The position numbers were made by a program, and so were the translations under genes. Shown here piece after piece: positions 7,250 to 13,427 of a DNA stretch of 34,088 nt (the stretch's first letter is position 1; every line of letters begins with the position of its first letter). The notes below the pieces were generated by a model that was not told the origin of the DNA, searched no databases, and was given only the letters and a program-made list of their open reading frames with translations. Where the stretch lies: IMG/VR virus record IMGVR_UViG_3300032462_000036, positions 1 to 34,088 of that record. One strand, given 5' to 3'. Source of the DNA: a virus.

Positions 7250-7542
7250 GGATATCCAACATCCGCGCAGCTGTCATGGTGGTCACTATTTTTGCATCCC
7301 CTGCCAATGCGATGAGTGAAGTTGAGTCGTGCAGGTGGGTCGCACGCCTGATCGAGGCTATTGCGATTATGCGTGACGCGGGCATGCCTATCAGTGCTGC
7401 ACAACGACTGATACTGGAGCAGGAGGACGTGGCTCTTGAAATCCGCACGCGTCTTATTTTAACCACTGTTCGAGTATACTCAGGATTGGCGTTCATGACT
7501 CCGAAAGAGATTCTGGACATTAACCTTAAAGGATGCGAATAG
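7246..7542 (+). CDS. Predicted exported small protein (98 aa)
   Basis: The GTG start overlaps the stop of the NADAR gene (GTGA), with AGAGG upstream. The N-terminus MRISNIRAAVMVVTIFASPANA is a convincing Sec signal peptide: a basic start, a hydrophobic core and an A-N-A cleavage site after about residue 22. The mature part is helical (VARLIEAIAIMRDAG ... LILEQEDVALEIRTRL) with few Cys residues. The function is unknown. Export to the periplasm, coupled to a cytoplasmic NADAR enzyme, is unusual. Confidence 0.65.
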   Translation: MRISNIRAAVMVVTIFASPANAMSEVESCRWVARLIEAIAIMRDAGMPISAAQRLILEQEDVALEIRTRLILTTVRVYSGLAFMTPKEILDINLKGCE

Positions 7543-7582
7543 GTAAAGCACTGCCGCACCAACGCGGCCAAGGAGAACCGGA

Positions 7583-7774
7583 ATGAAGATCCACGAATCA
7601 ATCACCCTCGACCGAGTCATGGAGGCTGTCGAAGCGGACGAACACCTCGGTTTCTGCCTCGCGTGTGGCGAAGAGGCTGATGGCTGCGAGCCTGATGCCT
7701 CCGAGTATGAATGCGACGTGTGCGGCGCACGCAGGGTCGAGGGCGCAGAGAACCTGCTCTTCATGTTGAGCTGA
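7583..7774 (+). CDS. Small zinc-ribbon protein (63 aa)
   Basis: Two CxxC knuckles are visible: CLACGEEADGC and CDVCGARR, a classical zinc-ribbon spacing. The start is fixed by AAGGAGAACCGGA before the ATG. The protein is acidic. Small zinc ribbons of this kind are common in phage early regions, with unknown partners. Confidence 0.7.
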   Translation: MKIHESITLDRVMEAVEADEHLGFCLACGEEADGCEPDASEYECDVCGARRVEGAENLLFMLS

Positions 7775-7788
7775 AAGGAGAACGACTA

Positions 7789-7974
7789 ATGCGAATCATC
7801 GACATCGAAGGCATGGTTCACCGCACGACGGAGAAGGCGATCCTGTTTTCCACGGACGGGAACCGCGCCAACGCAGAATGGCTTCCTCTCTCCCAGATCG
7901 AGGTCGAGTGTAAGCATCCGATCTGGACTGTTACCCTGCCCGAACACCTAGCACTTGAAAAAGGATTAATCTGA
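7789..7974 (+). CDS. Small hypothetical protein (61 aa)
   Basis: AAAGGAGAACGACTA precedes the ATG at 7789, so I chose this start over the longer frame that overlaps the zinc-ribbon gene. The protein begins MRIIDIEGMVHRTTEKAILF; the pattern 'K-AILF-TDGNRANAEWLPLS' is typical of a small beta-barrel. It overlaps the next gene by one base (TGATG). Confidence 0.65.
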   Translation: MRIIDIEGMVHRTTEKAILFSTDGNRANAEWLPLSQIEVECKHPIWTVTLPEHLALEKGLI

Positions 7975-8198
7975 TGAAAATCGAAGGATTCCACAACCGC
8001 ACCGGCCAATGGGTCACGCTGCTCGAGGCTGAAAAGGCGGACTGGCAGGCAAAGTCGTTTGTTAACGACTTTGCCATTGGCGGAAACTCCCATGCCACGC
8101 TGGAAGGTACGACAGTTAACCGCACGCACTTTTCGGCCTTCCGTATAGTTGACTTCACCCTGATCGCCACAAAGGATGACGATACGATCCCGTTCTGA
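7974..8198 (+). CDS. Small protein ending in an SSB-like C-terminal tip (74 aa)
   Basis: The protein begins MKIEGFHNRTGQWVTLLEAE and ends KDDDTIPF. The last residues closely copy the conserved tip of bacterial SSB proteins (DDDIPF), which docks DNA repair and replication partners. The rest is a small beta-rich domain related in look to the preceding protein. It could mimic SSB or be an OB-like protein; no catalytic motif is seen. It is the last gene before a strong terminator. Confidence 0.65.
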   Translation: MKIEGFHNRTGQWVTLLEAEKADWQAKSFVNDFAIGGNSHATLEGTTVNRTHFSAFRIVDFTLIATKDDDTIPF

Positions 8199-8204
8199 CG
8201 CGAC

Positions 8205-8232
8205 AAAACATCGCTTTTGCGCGATGTTTTCT
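8205..8232 (+). terminator. Rho-independent terminator
   Basis: A perfect 10-bp stem is formed by AAAACATCGC (8205-8214) and GCGATGTTTT (8221-8230), with a six-base loop and a T-rich end. It closes the 6180-8198 operon. Confidence 0.8.
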
Positions 8233-8233
8233 C

Positions 8234-8261
8234 TTGCGAACCTCGGTGAGAGTGATTAGAA
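8234..8261 (+). promoter_or_regulatory. Promoter-like element, copy 1
   Basis: TTGCGA (8234-8239), a 16-base spacer, then TTAGAA (8256-8261), followed by AATGGTCCAAC. It has the same architecture as the elements at 9895 and 10246 and sits directly after a terminator and before a gene. Confidence 0.55.
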
Positions 8262-8298
8262 ATGGTCCAACGGAAGCACAAGCCTAGGAGAAACGACC

Positions 8299-8490
8299 AT
8301 GAACACTCCCGCACAGCAAGCCAACACTCGCCGCCAAGAAGCCGCCCGCGTACGCTGCGACCAAGCAGCAGAGCGGCGCAGCGAAGCCAACAACCAGGCC
8401 GAATGGGACAGCGCACAGGCTGAATGGGACGCCGCCAACGCAGACTGGTGCGCCGAAACGCGCGAAGCCGCGGAGTGGAACAATCGCTGA
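8299..8490 (+). CDS. Small helical, Ala/Trp-rich protein (63 aa)
   Basis: CTAGGAGAAACGACC precedes the ATG. The sequence is one long charged helix with a repeated AEWDxAxAEWD pattern (QAEWDSAQAEWDAANADW), probably a coiled coil. No family is recognised. The gene is monocistronic, with its own promoter-like element and a long untranslated region behind it. Confidence 0.55.
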   Translation: MNTPAQQANTRRQEAARVRCDQAAERRSEANNQAEWDSAQAEWDAANADWCAETREAAEWNNR

Positions 8491-8758
8491 GAGTCGAAAC
8501 CGGTCACAAGCCGGTCTGGTTGGGGTGCCGCCCACCACTGATGATGACAGGCAACCAAGAAAGGACAAAACATGACACGCTGACAAGCTCCAGCAGACCT
8601 GCATGAGCTGGGTGGACGTAACCTAGCCAGAAAACAACCAGGTCGCCGCCGAAGGGTGGCGACCTACTATCTTGAGAAGCTGGTCAATTAAGACTGGCAA
8701 CGTACTGCGACTTCGATTAGAACTGTACCAACGCAACGCGAACCAGGAAGACACTAGG
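8491..8758 (+). other. Intergenic stretch with hairpin and promoter-like element
   Basis: This holds no convincing gene. It contains an inverted repeat ACCGG...CCGGT near 8500, two tiny frames (3 codons at 8573 after AAAGGACAAAAC, and 7 codons near 8600), a GC-rich hairpin GGTCGCC/GGCGACC (8641-8664) that may terminate or process the transcript, and a promoter-like element at 8695-8722. Confidence 0.5.
8695..8722 (+). promoter_or_regulatory. Promoter-like element, copy 2
   Basis: TGGCAA (8695-8700), a 16-base spacer and TTAGAA (8717-8722). The downstream CAACGCGAACCAGG resembles the sequence after the element at 10246. The -35 box is the poorest of the four. Confidence 0.4.
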
Positions 8759-8962
8759 ATGAAACTCGCAGCATACGTCAGGAACGAAATCAAAGCGGGT
8801 CGCTTTCCGTCTATTATGATCGACGCGGGCAATAACGGAACATTCTGGCTGCATGACGCTGATTGGCGCATGCTTGATCACAAGACACTGACAAGCCGCG
8901 AAGCTGCTGAAAACATGCGCAGCAAAGCAATCGAAGCGGGAACAAGAAAGTACGCGTCATGA
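8759..8962 (+). CDS. Small hypothetical protein (67 aa)
   Basis: The ATG at 8759 follows AGGAAGACACTAGG. The protein begins MKLAAYVRNEIKAGRFPSIM and has a central strand NGTFWLHDADW and a charged C-terminal helix. It overlaps the next gene by four bases (ATGA). No family is recognised. Confidence 0.6.
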   Translation: MKLAAYVRNEIKAGRFPSIMIDAGNNGTFWLHDADWRMLDHKTLTSREAAENMRSKAIEAGTRKYAS

Positions 8963-9189
8963 CCCTGATCGAGCAAATCAACGCCGCCCTGGACGCCAAC
9001 AAGACGGTCTGCATCACCACATACACCAAGTCGATCCAGGTCAAGGACAAGCACCGCGCCGACTGGGCCAAGGCTGGCTACGAGTTCTTCAAGACCGACT
9101 CGACGGGCGCGCCGATGATGATCAACGGCCAATCGCAGGGCAAGCCTCGCTACGCATGCTTTTCCGGCGCGAAGGTCACCGCCCACTAG
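8959..9189 (+). CDS. Small hypothetical protein (76 aa)
   Basis: The protein begins MTLIEQINAALDANKTVCIT, with YTKSIQVKDKHRADWAKAGY in the middle and a basic C-terminus. It is coupled to the preceding gene by ATGA. It looks like a small alpha/beta protein; the function is unknown. Confidence 0.6.
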   Translation: MTLIEQINAALDANKTVCITTYTKSIQVKDKHRADWAKAGYEFFKTDSTGAPMMINGQSQGKPRYACFSGAKVTAH

Positions 9190-9215
9190 GTAGGCACAAC
9201 AAAGGAGACTGAACG

Positions 9216-9323
9216 ATGATCGACCTGGATGACCACATCGCCCGCGCCCACGCCCCGAGCACTGGACCAAGACCCTCCAGCAGCGCCCTCCGCAGAGGAG
9301 CAAAGAATGAGGTTTCAAAATAG
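9216..9323 (+). CDS. 35-codon ORF overlapping the MazG-like gene start
   Basis: AAAGGAGACTGAACG gives this ATG one of the better Shine-Dalgarno sites of the block. The peptide begins MIDLDDHIARAHAPSTGPRP and stops 17 bases inside the MazG-like gene. It may be a leader peptide that couples translation; a programmed or accidental frameshift between the two frames is another possibility. Confidence 0.45.
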   Translation: MIDLDDHIARAHAPSTGPRPSSSALRRGAKNEVSK

Positions 9324-9660
9324 CGTTGACCGTTGGCTGCTCGCGTGTTTTGGGTTGGAAATCGCACGCGACAAAGTTGAGCGCAATCATCGCTTTCTTG
9401 AGGAGAGCCTTGAACTCGTGCAATCCACTGGATGCACCAAAGCAGAGGCGTTGCAGCTGGTCGACTATGTGTATGGTCGCGACGTTGGAGAGACTCGGCA
9501 GGAAGTCGGCGGAGTGATGAACACCCTCGCGGCCCTGTGCATTGCCCACGATATAGACATGATTGAAGCTGGCGAAATCGAGATCGAACGATGCTGGACG
9601 AAGGTTGAAAAGATACGCGCCAAGCAGGCAGCAAAGCCCAAGTTTTCGGTGACTCCATGA
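9307..9660 (+). CDS. MazG-like all-alpha NTP pyrophosphatase
   Basis: This 117-residue protein follows the phage MazG-like pattern: W-----CFG-EIA-DKVER-HRFLEE, then ELVQSTGCTKAEALQLVDYV, then R-VGETRQEVGGVMNTLAALC and a basic C-terminal helix. Acidic metal ligands are visible as EESLE (32-36) and Glu62/Glu66. The family hydrolyses (d)NTPs to monophosphates, for pool cleansing or for removing alarmone-like signals. The start chosen is ATG 9307, preceded by GAGGAGCAAAGA; the frame is open further upstream (to 9229) but that region codes better in the other frame. Confidence 0.72.
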   Translation: MRFQNSVDRWLLACFGLEIARDKVERNHRFLEESLELVQSTGCTKAEALQLVDYVYGRDVGETRQEVGGVMNTLAALCIAHDIDMIEAGEIEIERCWTKVEKIRAKQAAKPKFSVTP

Positions 9661-9679
9661 TCCTCATAAAGCACGCATC

Positions 9680-9886
9680 ATGAAAAGTAAGAATGTAACG
9701 GAACGCATACCCTTCAGACTGCTTAGCATGCAGTGCTGCCATTCGCTGCTTTGTCATGTGAACCACCGGATGCCGATGTACTGCTCAAACTGTGGTGCTC
9801 GATGCTGGCCTGACGTAAATGGGTGGGCGGTATTAACTGACCTGGACGCAACGTTGAAATACGAACGCAAGGACTGTGACGCCTGA
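9680..9886 (+). CDS. Small cysteine/histidine zinc-binding protein (68 aa)
   Basis: Cys and His cluster as CCHSLLCHVNHRMPMYCSNCGARC, a pattern recurrent in small phage zinc proteins (C--L-C-----R-P-YC-NCGA). Upstream SD is weak. The function is unknown. It precedes a promoter-like element. Confidence 0.6.
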   Translation: MKSKNVTERIPFRLLSMQCCHSLLCHVNHRMPMYCSNCGARCWPDVNGWAVLTDLDATLKYERKDCDA

Positions 9887-9887
9887 T

Positions 9888-9937
9888 ATTCTGGTTGCAC
9901 TCTCATGCAAGACTGATTAGAGATGGTTCAGCAGAAA
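9888..9937 (+). repeat. 50-bp direct repeat containing promoter, copy A
   Basis: This segment repeats at 10239-10288 with only a few mismatches. It contains TTGCAC (9895-9900), a 16-base spacer and TTAGAG (9917-9922). Both copies lie just upstream of a gene with its own Shine-Dalgarno. Confidence 0.7.
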
Positions 9938-9957
9938 CTCACACGGGAGACAAGACC

Positions 9958-10212
9958 ATGCCCCATCCGAACCAGATCACCGCCTGCGCCTCCGCCACAC
10001 GTCAGGGAATCTACACTCCCGAGATTCACATGTACCACGCGGAAGCCCACCCGCGCTACGGACTCCTCGCGACCAGCTACTTCTTCAAGGGCAGGACACG
10101 CAGCCGGATTGGCGCACTGGACATTGCACGCAGGATCCGCATGCAGGCTGAAAAGATGACTCCCACAGAGGCGCGCGAGTTTCTTCTCACCAACTGCATC
10201 CGCAGCCACTGA
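9958..10212 (+). CDS. Hypothetical protein (84 aa)
   Basis: GGGAGACAAGACC precedes the ATG at 9958, which I prefer to the longer frame running through the promoter. The protein begins MPHPNQITACASATRQGIYT and has a basic middle (KGRTRSRIGALDIARRIRMQ). No family is recognised. Confidence 0.55.
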   Translation: MPHPNQITACASATRQGIYTPEIHMYHAEAHPRYGLLATSYFFKGRTRSRIGALDIARRIRMQAEKMTPTEAREFLLTNCIRSH

Positions 10213-10238
10213 CAGCGAATTGCAACCAGGATCGCGAG

Positions 10239-10288
10239 ATTCTGGTTGAACTCTCATGCAAGACTGATTAGAGATGGTTCAACAGCAA
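10239..10288 (+). repeat. 50-bp direct repeat containing promoter, copy B
   Basis: This is the second copy of the 9888-9937 repeat, 351 bases downstream. Promoter boxes: TTGAAC (10246-10251), a 16-base spacer, TTAGAG (10268-10273). An inverted repeat CAACCAG/CTGGTTG begins just upstream at about 10222 and may separate the transcripts. Confidence 0.7.
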
Positions 10289-10309
10289 CGCGAACCAAGG
10301 ATAACGACA

Positions 10310-10477
10310 ATGACCCTCAAGATTGGCGACAGAGTAACATTCAAGAGCGGCGGGACCGAGGAGTACGGCACCATCACACACATCGACGGGCGGAACGCCA
10401 CCATCAAGGTTTGGGACAGCATGGCAGGAGAGTACTACACTGAAACCCAGCAGCTGGTACGATGCACCAAGGACTGA
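10310..10477 (+). CDS. Small SH3/KOW-like barrel protein (55 aa)
   Basis: The ATG follows AAGGATAACGACA. LKIGDRVTFKSGGTEEYGTI ... GRNATIKVWD has the pattern of a small SH3-like barrel similar to KOW or hypervariable Tudor-like modules ('GD-V-F-----G-I--I----A-V--'). It is possibly nucleic-acid-binding. Confidence 0.55.
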   Translation: MTLKIGDRVTFKSGGTEEYGTITHIDGRNATIKVWDSMAGEYYTETQQLVRCTKD

Positions 10478-10487
10478 CCACTAACCA

Positions 10488-10505
10488 GCGACCCTTCGGG
10501 GTCGC
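10488..10505 (+). other. UUCG tetraloop hairpin
   Basis: GCGACCC (10488-10494), loop TTCG, GGGTCGC (10499-10505): a perfect 7-bp stem with an extra-stable UUCG loop. No T-tract follows, so it may stabilise or process the mRNA rather than terminate. Confidence 0.6.
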
Positions 10506-10530
10506 ACCAACCATCAACAAGGAGACTGGC

Positions 10531-10578
10531 ATGAACGCATTCAAGAGAATGCATCTGGCGCGAGGGAATGGGGTCTAA
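10531..10578 (+). other. 15-codon micro-ORF
   Basis: AAGGAGACTGGC precedes an ATG encoding MNAFKRMHLARGNGV, ending two bases before the next ATG. The Shine-Dalgarno is strong. It is a probable leader or coupling peptide. Confidence 0.35.
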
Positions 10579-10580
10579 GC

Positions 10581-10796
10581 ATGGCAGACGACAGCAAAGG
10601 AACGGGAATGATGCACAGCAAAATGTTGAGCCTTCAAGTGCGCGTGGTAGAGTATGGTCGTTTGCAGCTTTTCGTCAGCATCGACGGGATTGATTATATG
10701 ATAGAAGGCGTCACGCACATAGACGTCAGCAAATTCAATCCTGCCGAGGTTCGGATAGTGCATGTGCAGGCTGTAATCGACGGGATCGAAACATGA
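10581..10796 (+). CDS. Small hypothetical protein (71 aa)
   Basis: It is a beta-rich small protein (LQVRVVEYGRLQLFVSIDG ... YMIEGVTHIDV). Two starts are possible: ATG 10581, coupled to the micro-ORF stop, or ATG 10608, preceded by AAAGGAACGGGA. The family is unknown. Confidence 0.55.
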   Translation: MADDSKGTGMMHSKMLSLQVRVVEYGRLQLFVSIDGIDYMIEGVTHIDVSKFNPAEVRIVHVQAVIDGIET

Positions 10797-10827
10797 CACG
10801 CACCAACCACCAACCAAGGAGACAACA

Positions 10828-11040
10828 ATGTTTTACGGCATCTACACCACAGAAGGTCTCTACGCCATTGCTTTGAACGCCACTGCGGCACGTGACATCA
10901 CGGACAATCTTTTTCAAACCACCAACGCTGTGTTTCGCACCGAGTTTGATGACGCCAACGCCCACATCAGCATTAACGAATGCATGGTCAACGGGAAATC
11001 GTTTGCTGAATCACTTCTGGTAGTGACTGGTATGATTTAA
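10828..11040 (+). CDS. Small hypothetical protein (70 aa)
   Basis: AAGGAGACAACA precedes the ATG. The protein begins MFYGIYTTEGLYAIALNATA and ends SLLVVTGMI. No family is recognised. It is the last gene of the rightward small-gene block, followed by a terminator. Confidence 0.6.
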   Translation: MFYGIYTTEGLYAIALNATAARDITDNLFQTTNAVFRTEFDDANAHISINECMVNGKSFAESLLVVTGMI

Positions 11041-11066
11041 ACCTCCACCAACCGCCAGCCACATGA

Positions 11067-11093
11067 GGGCCATCCTAACCGGGTGGCCCTTTT
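11067..11093 (+). terminator. Rho-independent terminator between convergent genes
   Basis: GGGCCA (11067-11072) pairs with TGGCCC (11084-11089), followed by TTTT. The stem covers the last codons and stop of the convergent HNH gene. Confidence 0.65.
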
Positions 11094-11770
11094 CCGTACT
11101 CCGCCAAACCTGCGCCACACAGGCCATAATCGGCCCCTGCGTATAAGCTATGGGGTTTCCATGATAGCCTACCCTTATGGTGCAGACAGTTCATAAAACG
11201 AGGAAAAGTCCAGGGAAGCCCCGTCTTTGTCGCGTATCCGTTTCTATTTAACCACAAAACAATGTCTTCCGTTGGCCACGTCTGTTTGTCGATCAATGCA
11301 TCGTGATACGTTATACCAAAATGATCAATAAGCTTTCTTTTTCCGCGTCGTGCTGTACACTTGGCTACTGTATCAGAAGATACATCTCGAATTGGCGACG
11401 GCTGGGAAGTATTTAACGCAAGATGACCTACGCGGGATAAAACTCTTGTCTGAAGTAGCTGATCGTACGCGTTTTCTTGGTAGCTTGATAAAAGACTTCC
11501 GTGCCGCAAGGTAACCAGTACCACAAGAGCTGATCTCGCCTCATTAATTGTGAACAGTGGTTTATCGCCAAGAAGTGAGTTACACTCAGCGCAGGAAGGT
11601 ACCAGCATGTGTACTAAAGATCTTTCGTCATCTGCAATGCTAATCGGTGGACGATGATCCATATGCGATGCTACATCTCCGCAATAAACACATGCGCCAC
11701 CGATTTGACCAAAGCAAATATATCGTTTACCGTACCGTTGAATATGTAAATCTCGATTTCCGCGTCCCAT
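11075..11770 (-). CDS. HNH endonuclease, free-standing homing-type
   Basis: This 231-residue protein has a zinc-bound HNH core near the N-terminus: CVYCGD (Cys27, Cys30), SHMDHRPP (Asp38-His39), VPSCAECNSLLGD (Cys60, Cys63, Asn64). The C-terminal part TEDIVLWLNRNGYATKTGLP with PWTFPRFMNCL resembles the HTH-like target-binding motif 'LN--G--T--G-PWT' seen in some recombinases and mobile nucleases. The coding region is markedly AT-richer than its neighbours (one 60-base line, 11281-11340, is 33% GC by hand count), which suggests recent arrival. It sits alone between the rightward block terminator and a minus-strand gene. Confidence 0.75.
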   Translation of the reverse strand: MGRGNRDLHIQRYGKRYICFGQIGGACVYCGDVASHMDHRPPISIADDERSLVHMLVPSCAECNSLLGDKPLFTINEARSALVVLVTLRHGSLLSSYQENAYDQLLQTRVLSRVGHLALNTSQPSPIRDVSSDTVAKCTARRGKRKLIDHFGITYHDALIDKQTWPTEDIVLWLNRNGYATKTGLPWTFPRFMNCLHHKGRLSWKPHSLYAGADYGLCGAGLAEYGKGPPG

Positions 11771-11961
11771 TTCATTACCCTATAACCGTAATCAGTTTCA
11801 ATCAATGTTTGGCACAAATAAGCGCGGCATGCAACAGCTACGTAAATTCGCACACAGGGGGCACAGGGGCGCGCAAAGCCCCTGGGACTGCCAACCCCCC
11901 ATGAAACCCCGCCATCGCGCTGTGTGGCCCACGTTTTGGCCCTTTTGGCGGCATCGCGGGG
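11771..11961 (-). other. Intergenic region behind the 277-aa gene
   Basis: No gene is seen. It holds a GC-rich hairpin CAGGGGC/GCCCCTG (11864-11884), which may end the minus-strand transcript although no T-tract follows. On the minus strand, TTGATT and TATAGG about 15 bases apart just before the HNH start could be its promoter. Confidence 0.4.
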
Positions 11962-12795
11962 CTACTCGGGATCCCACCAGCGCCCACCGCCGGAATCAGC
12001 GCCGCTCGGAAGCGGATTGCGCCGTAGCGCATGGCCTAAAGCCTCCACCACATGCATGCCAAACGCGTAGTGCTCGCGATCCCAAACTGCGCCGCCGATG
12101 ATCATGCCTCCGAATGGTCCAAGGCTCCTGCGGCTGCGCAGAACGACCTCGTCCTTTGCATCCTGATCGCCACGGACACGTAGGTCAGGAAACTTCTCCG
12201 CCACGAAGTGACGCAACCGCGGCCGACCAATCCGCGCAGCAATTTGTGCGCGATAGATATGCGAGTCCTGCTGATCAGCGGGTTTGAGCACATTGATCGT
12301 GCCCTTCCCGAACAGCGCGTTCCGCGCAGCCAACTCTGCCTCGTGCGCCATCCAAGTCACGCGCTTTCCGGATCCCAGTGCTGCGTCCGCCCATTGATCG
12401 TTGTTGCGCAGATTGTGTGTCGAAGCCCAGTTGATGTAGCACGCGTCGATGTTGTGCTCTCGGCCAAGGATAAAGAAGGTCCGCCGCCGTGCGTCGACAA
12501 CTGTTGCGCATCCAGAGGCTGCTCCGAAGATGGCCAGCAGCGCTCGCTCCTCTGCGCGGATGGCCTGCTTCACGTGCTTGACACGAAAAGGAAACTCCTC
12601 GTTGTACTTCTTTTCGGGCATCGCGAAAATCGAATCCTCCAGCGCCTCCTCTAGGCTCCAGTCAGCGAACCTGGTCACCACTCGAGCTATTGCCTCCGTG
12701 GTCGCCGCTGGACTCTCCGGTGTGGCAAATGTCATCTCCTCGACCGTTCCCCAGCGATCCGTCTTTCGTGCGCGCAGCTTTCTTCCCATTACCAT
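11962..12795 (-). CDS. Uncharacterised protein (277 aa)
   Basis: I do not recognise this protein with confidence. The start is well supported: AAAAGGAGTACGACC precedes ATG 12795. Order of features: a basic N-terminus (GRKLRARKTDR), a helical segment rich in Glu and Ala (about 30-90), a core with GCATVVDARRRTFFILGRE (about 113-133) that faintly resembles DUF7168/DUF2786-type phage proteins ('C-V------F-LVGRE-D'), a second basic part (RIGRPRLRHFVAEKFPDLRV), and a Gly-rich end. There is no signal peptide or membrane segment. It lies directly downstream of the repeat-rich region, so it is a candidate partner (binding protein or regulator) of those repeats; that is speculation from position only. 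Confidence 0.6.
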   Translation of the reverse strand: MVMGRKLRARKTDRWGTVEEMTFATPESPAATTEAIARVVTRFADWSLEEALEDSIFAMPEKKYNEEFPFRVKHVKQAIRAEERALLAIFGAASGCATVVDARRRTFFILGREHNIDACYINWASTHNLRNNDQWADAALGSGKRVTWMAHEAELAARNALFGKGTINVLKPADQQDSHIYRAQIAARIGRPRLRHFVAEKFPDLRVRGDQDAKDEVVLRSRRSLGPFGGMIIGGAVWDREHYAFGMHVVEALGHALRRNPLPSGADSGGGRWWDPE

Positions 12796-13034
12796 GGTCG
12801 TACTCCTTTTCCTGGATCCTCATTACCAAAGCCTGCTGGTTTTGCAAGCTTCTTCCGTATTATTGCCACTTTGAGAGTGAATCCCAAGCCTTTCAATAAA
12901 ATATCGCAATATTCTTAATAACAAGCCCCAACTAATCTCAAATCAGGTAATATTACTGCTAAAATATCAAAGATTTGAGTAATAATAACCAAATAATTAA
13001 ATAATATCATGATATTTTATACGCCAAACTTAAA

Positions 13035-13052
13035 TTATCCAAAGAAATCAAA
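13035..13052 (+). repeat. 18-base motif TTATCCAAAGAAATCAAA, copy B1
   Basis: Direct copy B2 is at 13445-13462 (one mismatch) and inverted copy B3 is at 13513-13530 (one mismatch). B1 precedes R1 directly, and B2 and B3 flank the tandem 10-base motifs. Confidence 0.75.
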
Positions 13053-13085
13053 CACTTCTGACAACTCCCCCCCTAGTCGCCAACT
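13050..13085 (+). repeat. Long C-rich repeat R1
   Basis: This block carries CTTCTGACAACTC, a run of seven C and TAGTCG. Its 25-base core (13055-13079) is identical to the R3 core, and the whole unit is inverted at R2 with 28 of the first 30 bases matching. Confidence 0.85.
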
Positions 13086-13136
13086 AATTTACCCTAAACC
13101 TTTGATTTCCTTACATAATATGAAATAAATCCAAAT

Positions 13137-13172
13137 AGCTGACGACTAGGGGTAGAGTTGTCAGAAGTGTTT
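13137..13172 (-). repeat. Long repeat R2, inverted copy of R1
   Basis: The reverse complement matches R1 at 28 of 30 bases, with further partial matches at the edge. R1 and R2 are about 50 bases apart and could form a long hairpin or cruciform. Confidence 0.85.
13139..13148 (-). repeat. 10-base motif CTGACGACTA, one of seven copies
   Basis: Inverted copies: 13139-13148, 13193-13202 (one mismatch) and 13201-13210 (one mismatch). Direct copies TAGTCGTCAG: 13418-13427, 13486-13495 and 13496-13505 (the last two in tandem). A degenerate direct copy lies in R1 at 13074-13083. The spacing and polarity suggest binding sites for an initiator or regulator. Confidence 0.75.
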
Positions 13173-13398
13173 GAAAACACAACACAATACCGCTGACGAC
13201 TTGACGACTACCCTTTTCCAAGACCTGCGGATTTCAGGTTTGAGATTACCTGCCCTGCGTTTATTATATTAACAAGTGTTTGACTTTTCCAATATTCTTG
13301 ATATTTTATTTGTGCGTTCAGTTTTGTCAGTTGCCACCCCTTTTTCATTTACAGGGCAAAAAGCGGATAGTCAGAGTATTTCCTTGTGTTATCAAAGG

Positions 13399-13427
13399 CT
13401 TCTGACAACTCCCCCCCTAGTCGTCAG
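13399..13427 (+). repeat. Long C-rich repeat R3, direct copy of R1
   Basis: The 25-base core (13399-13423) is identical to R1 and continues into TAGTCGTCAG. A degenerate fourth copy can be traced at about 13454-13495. Confidence 0.85.

Noticed and set aside
8573-8584. Three-codon frame after AAAGGACAAAAC.
   Set aside because: Too short to be a gene; perhaps a remnant of a deleted small gene.
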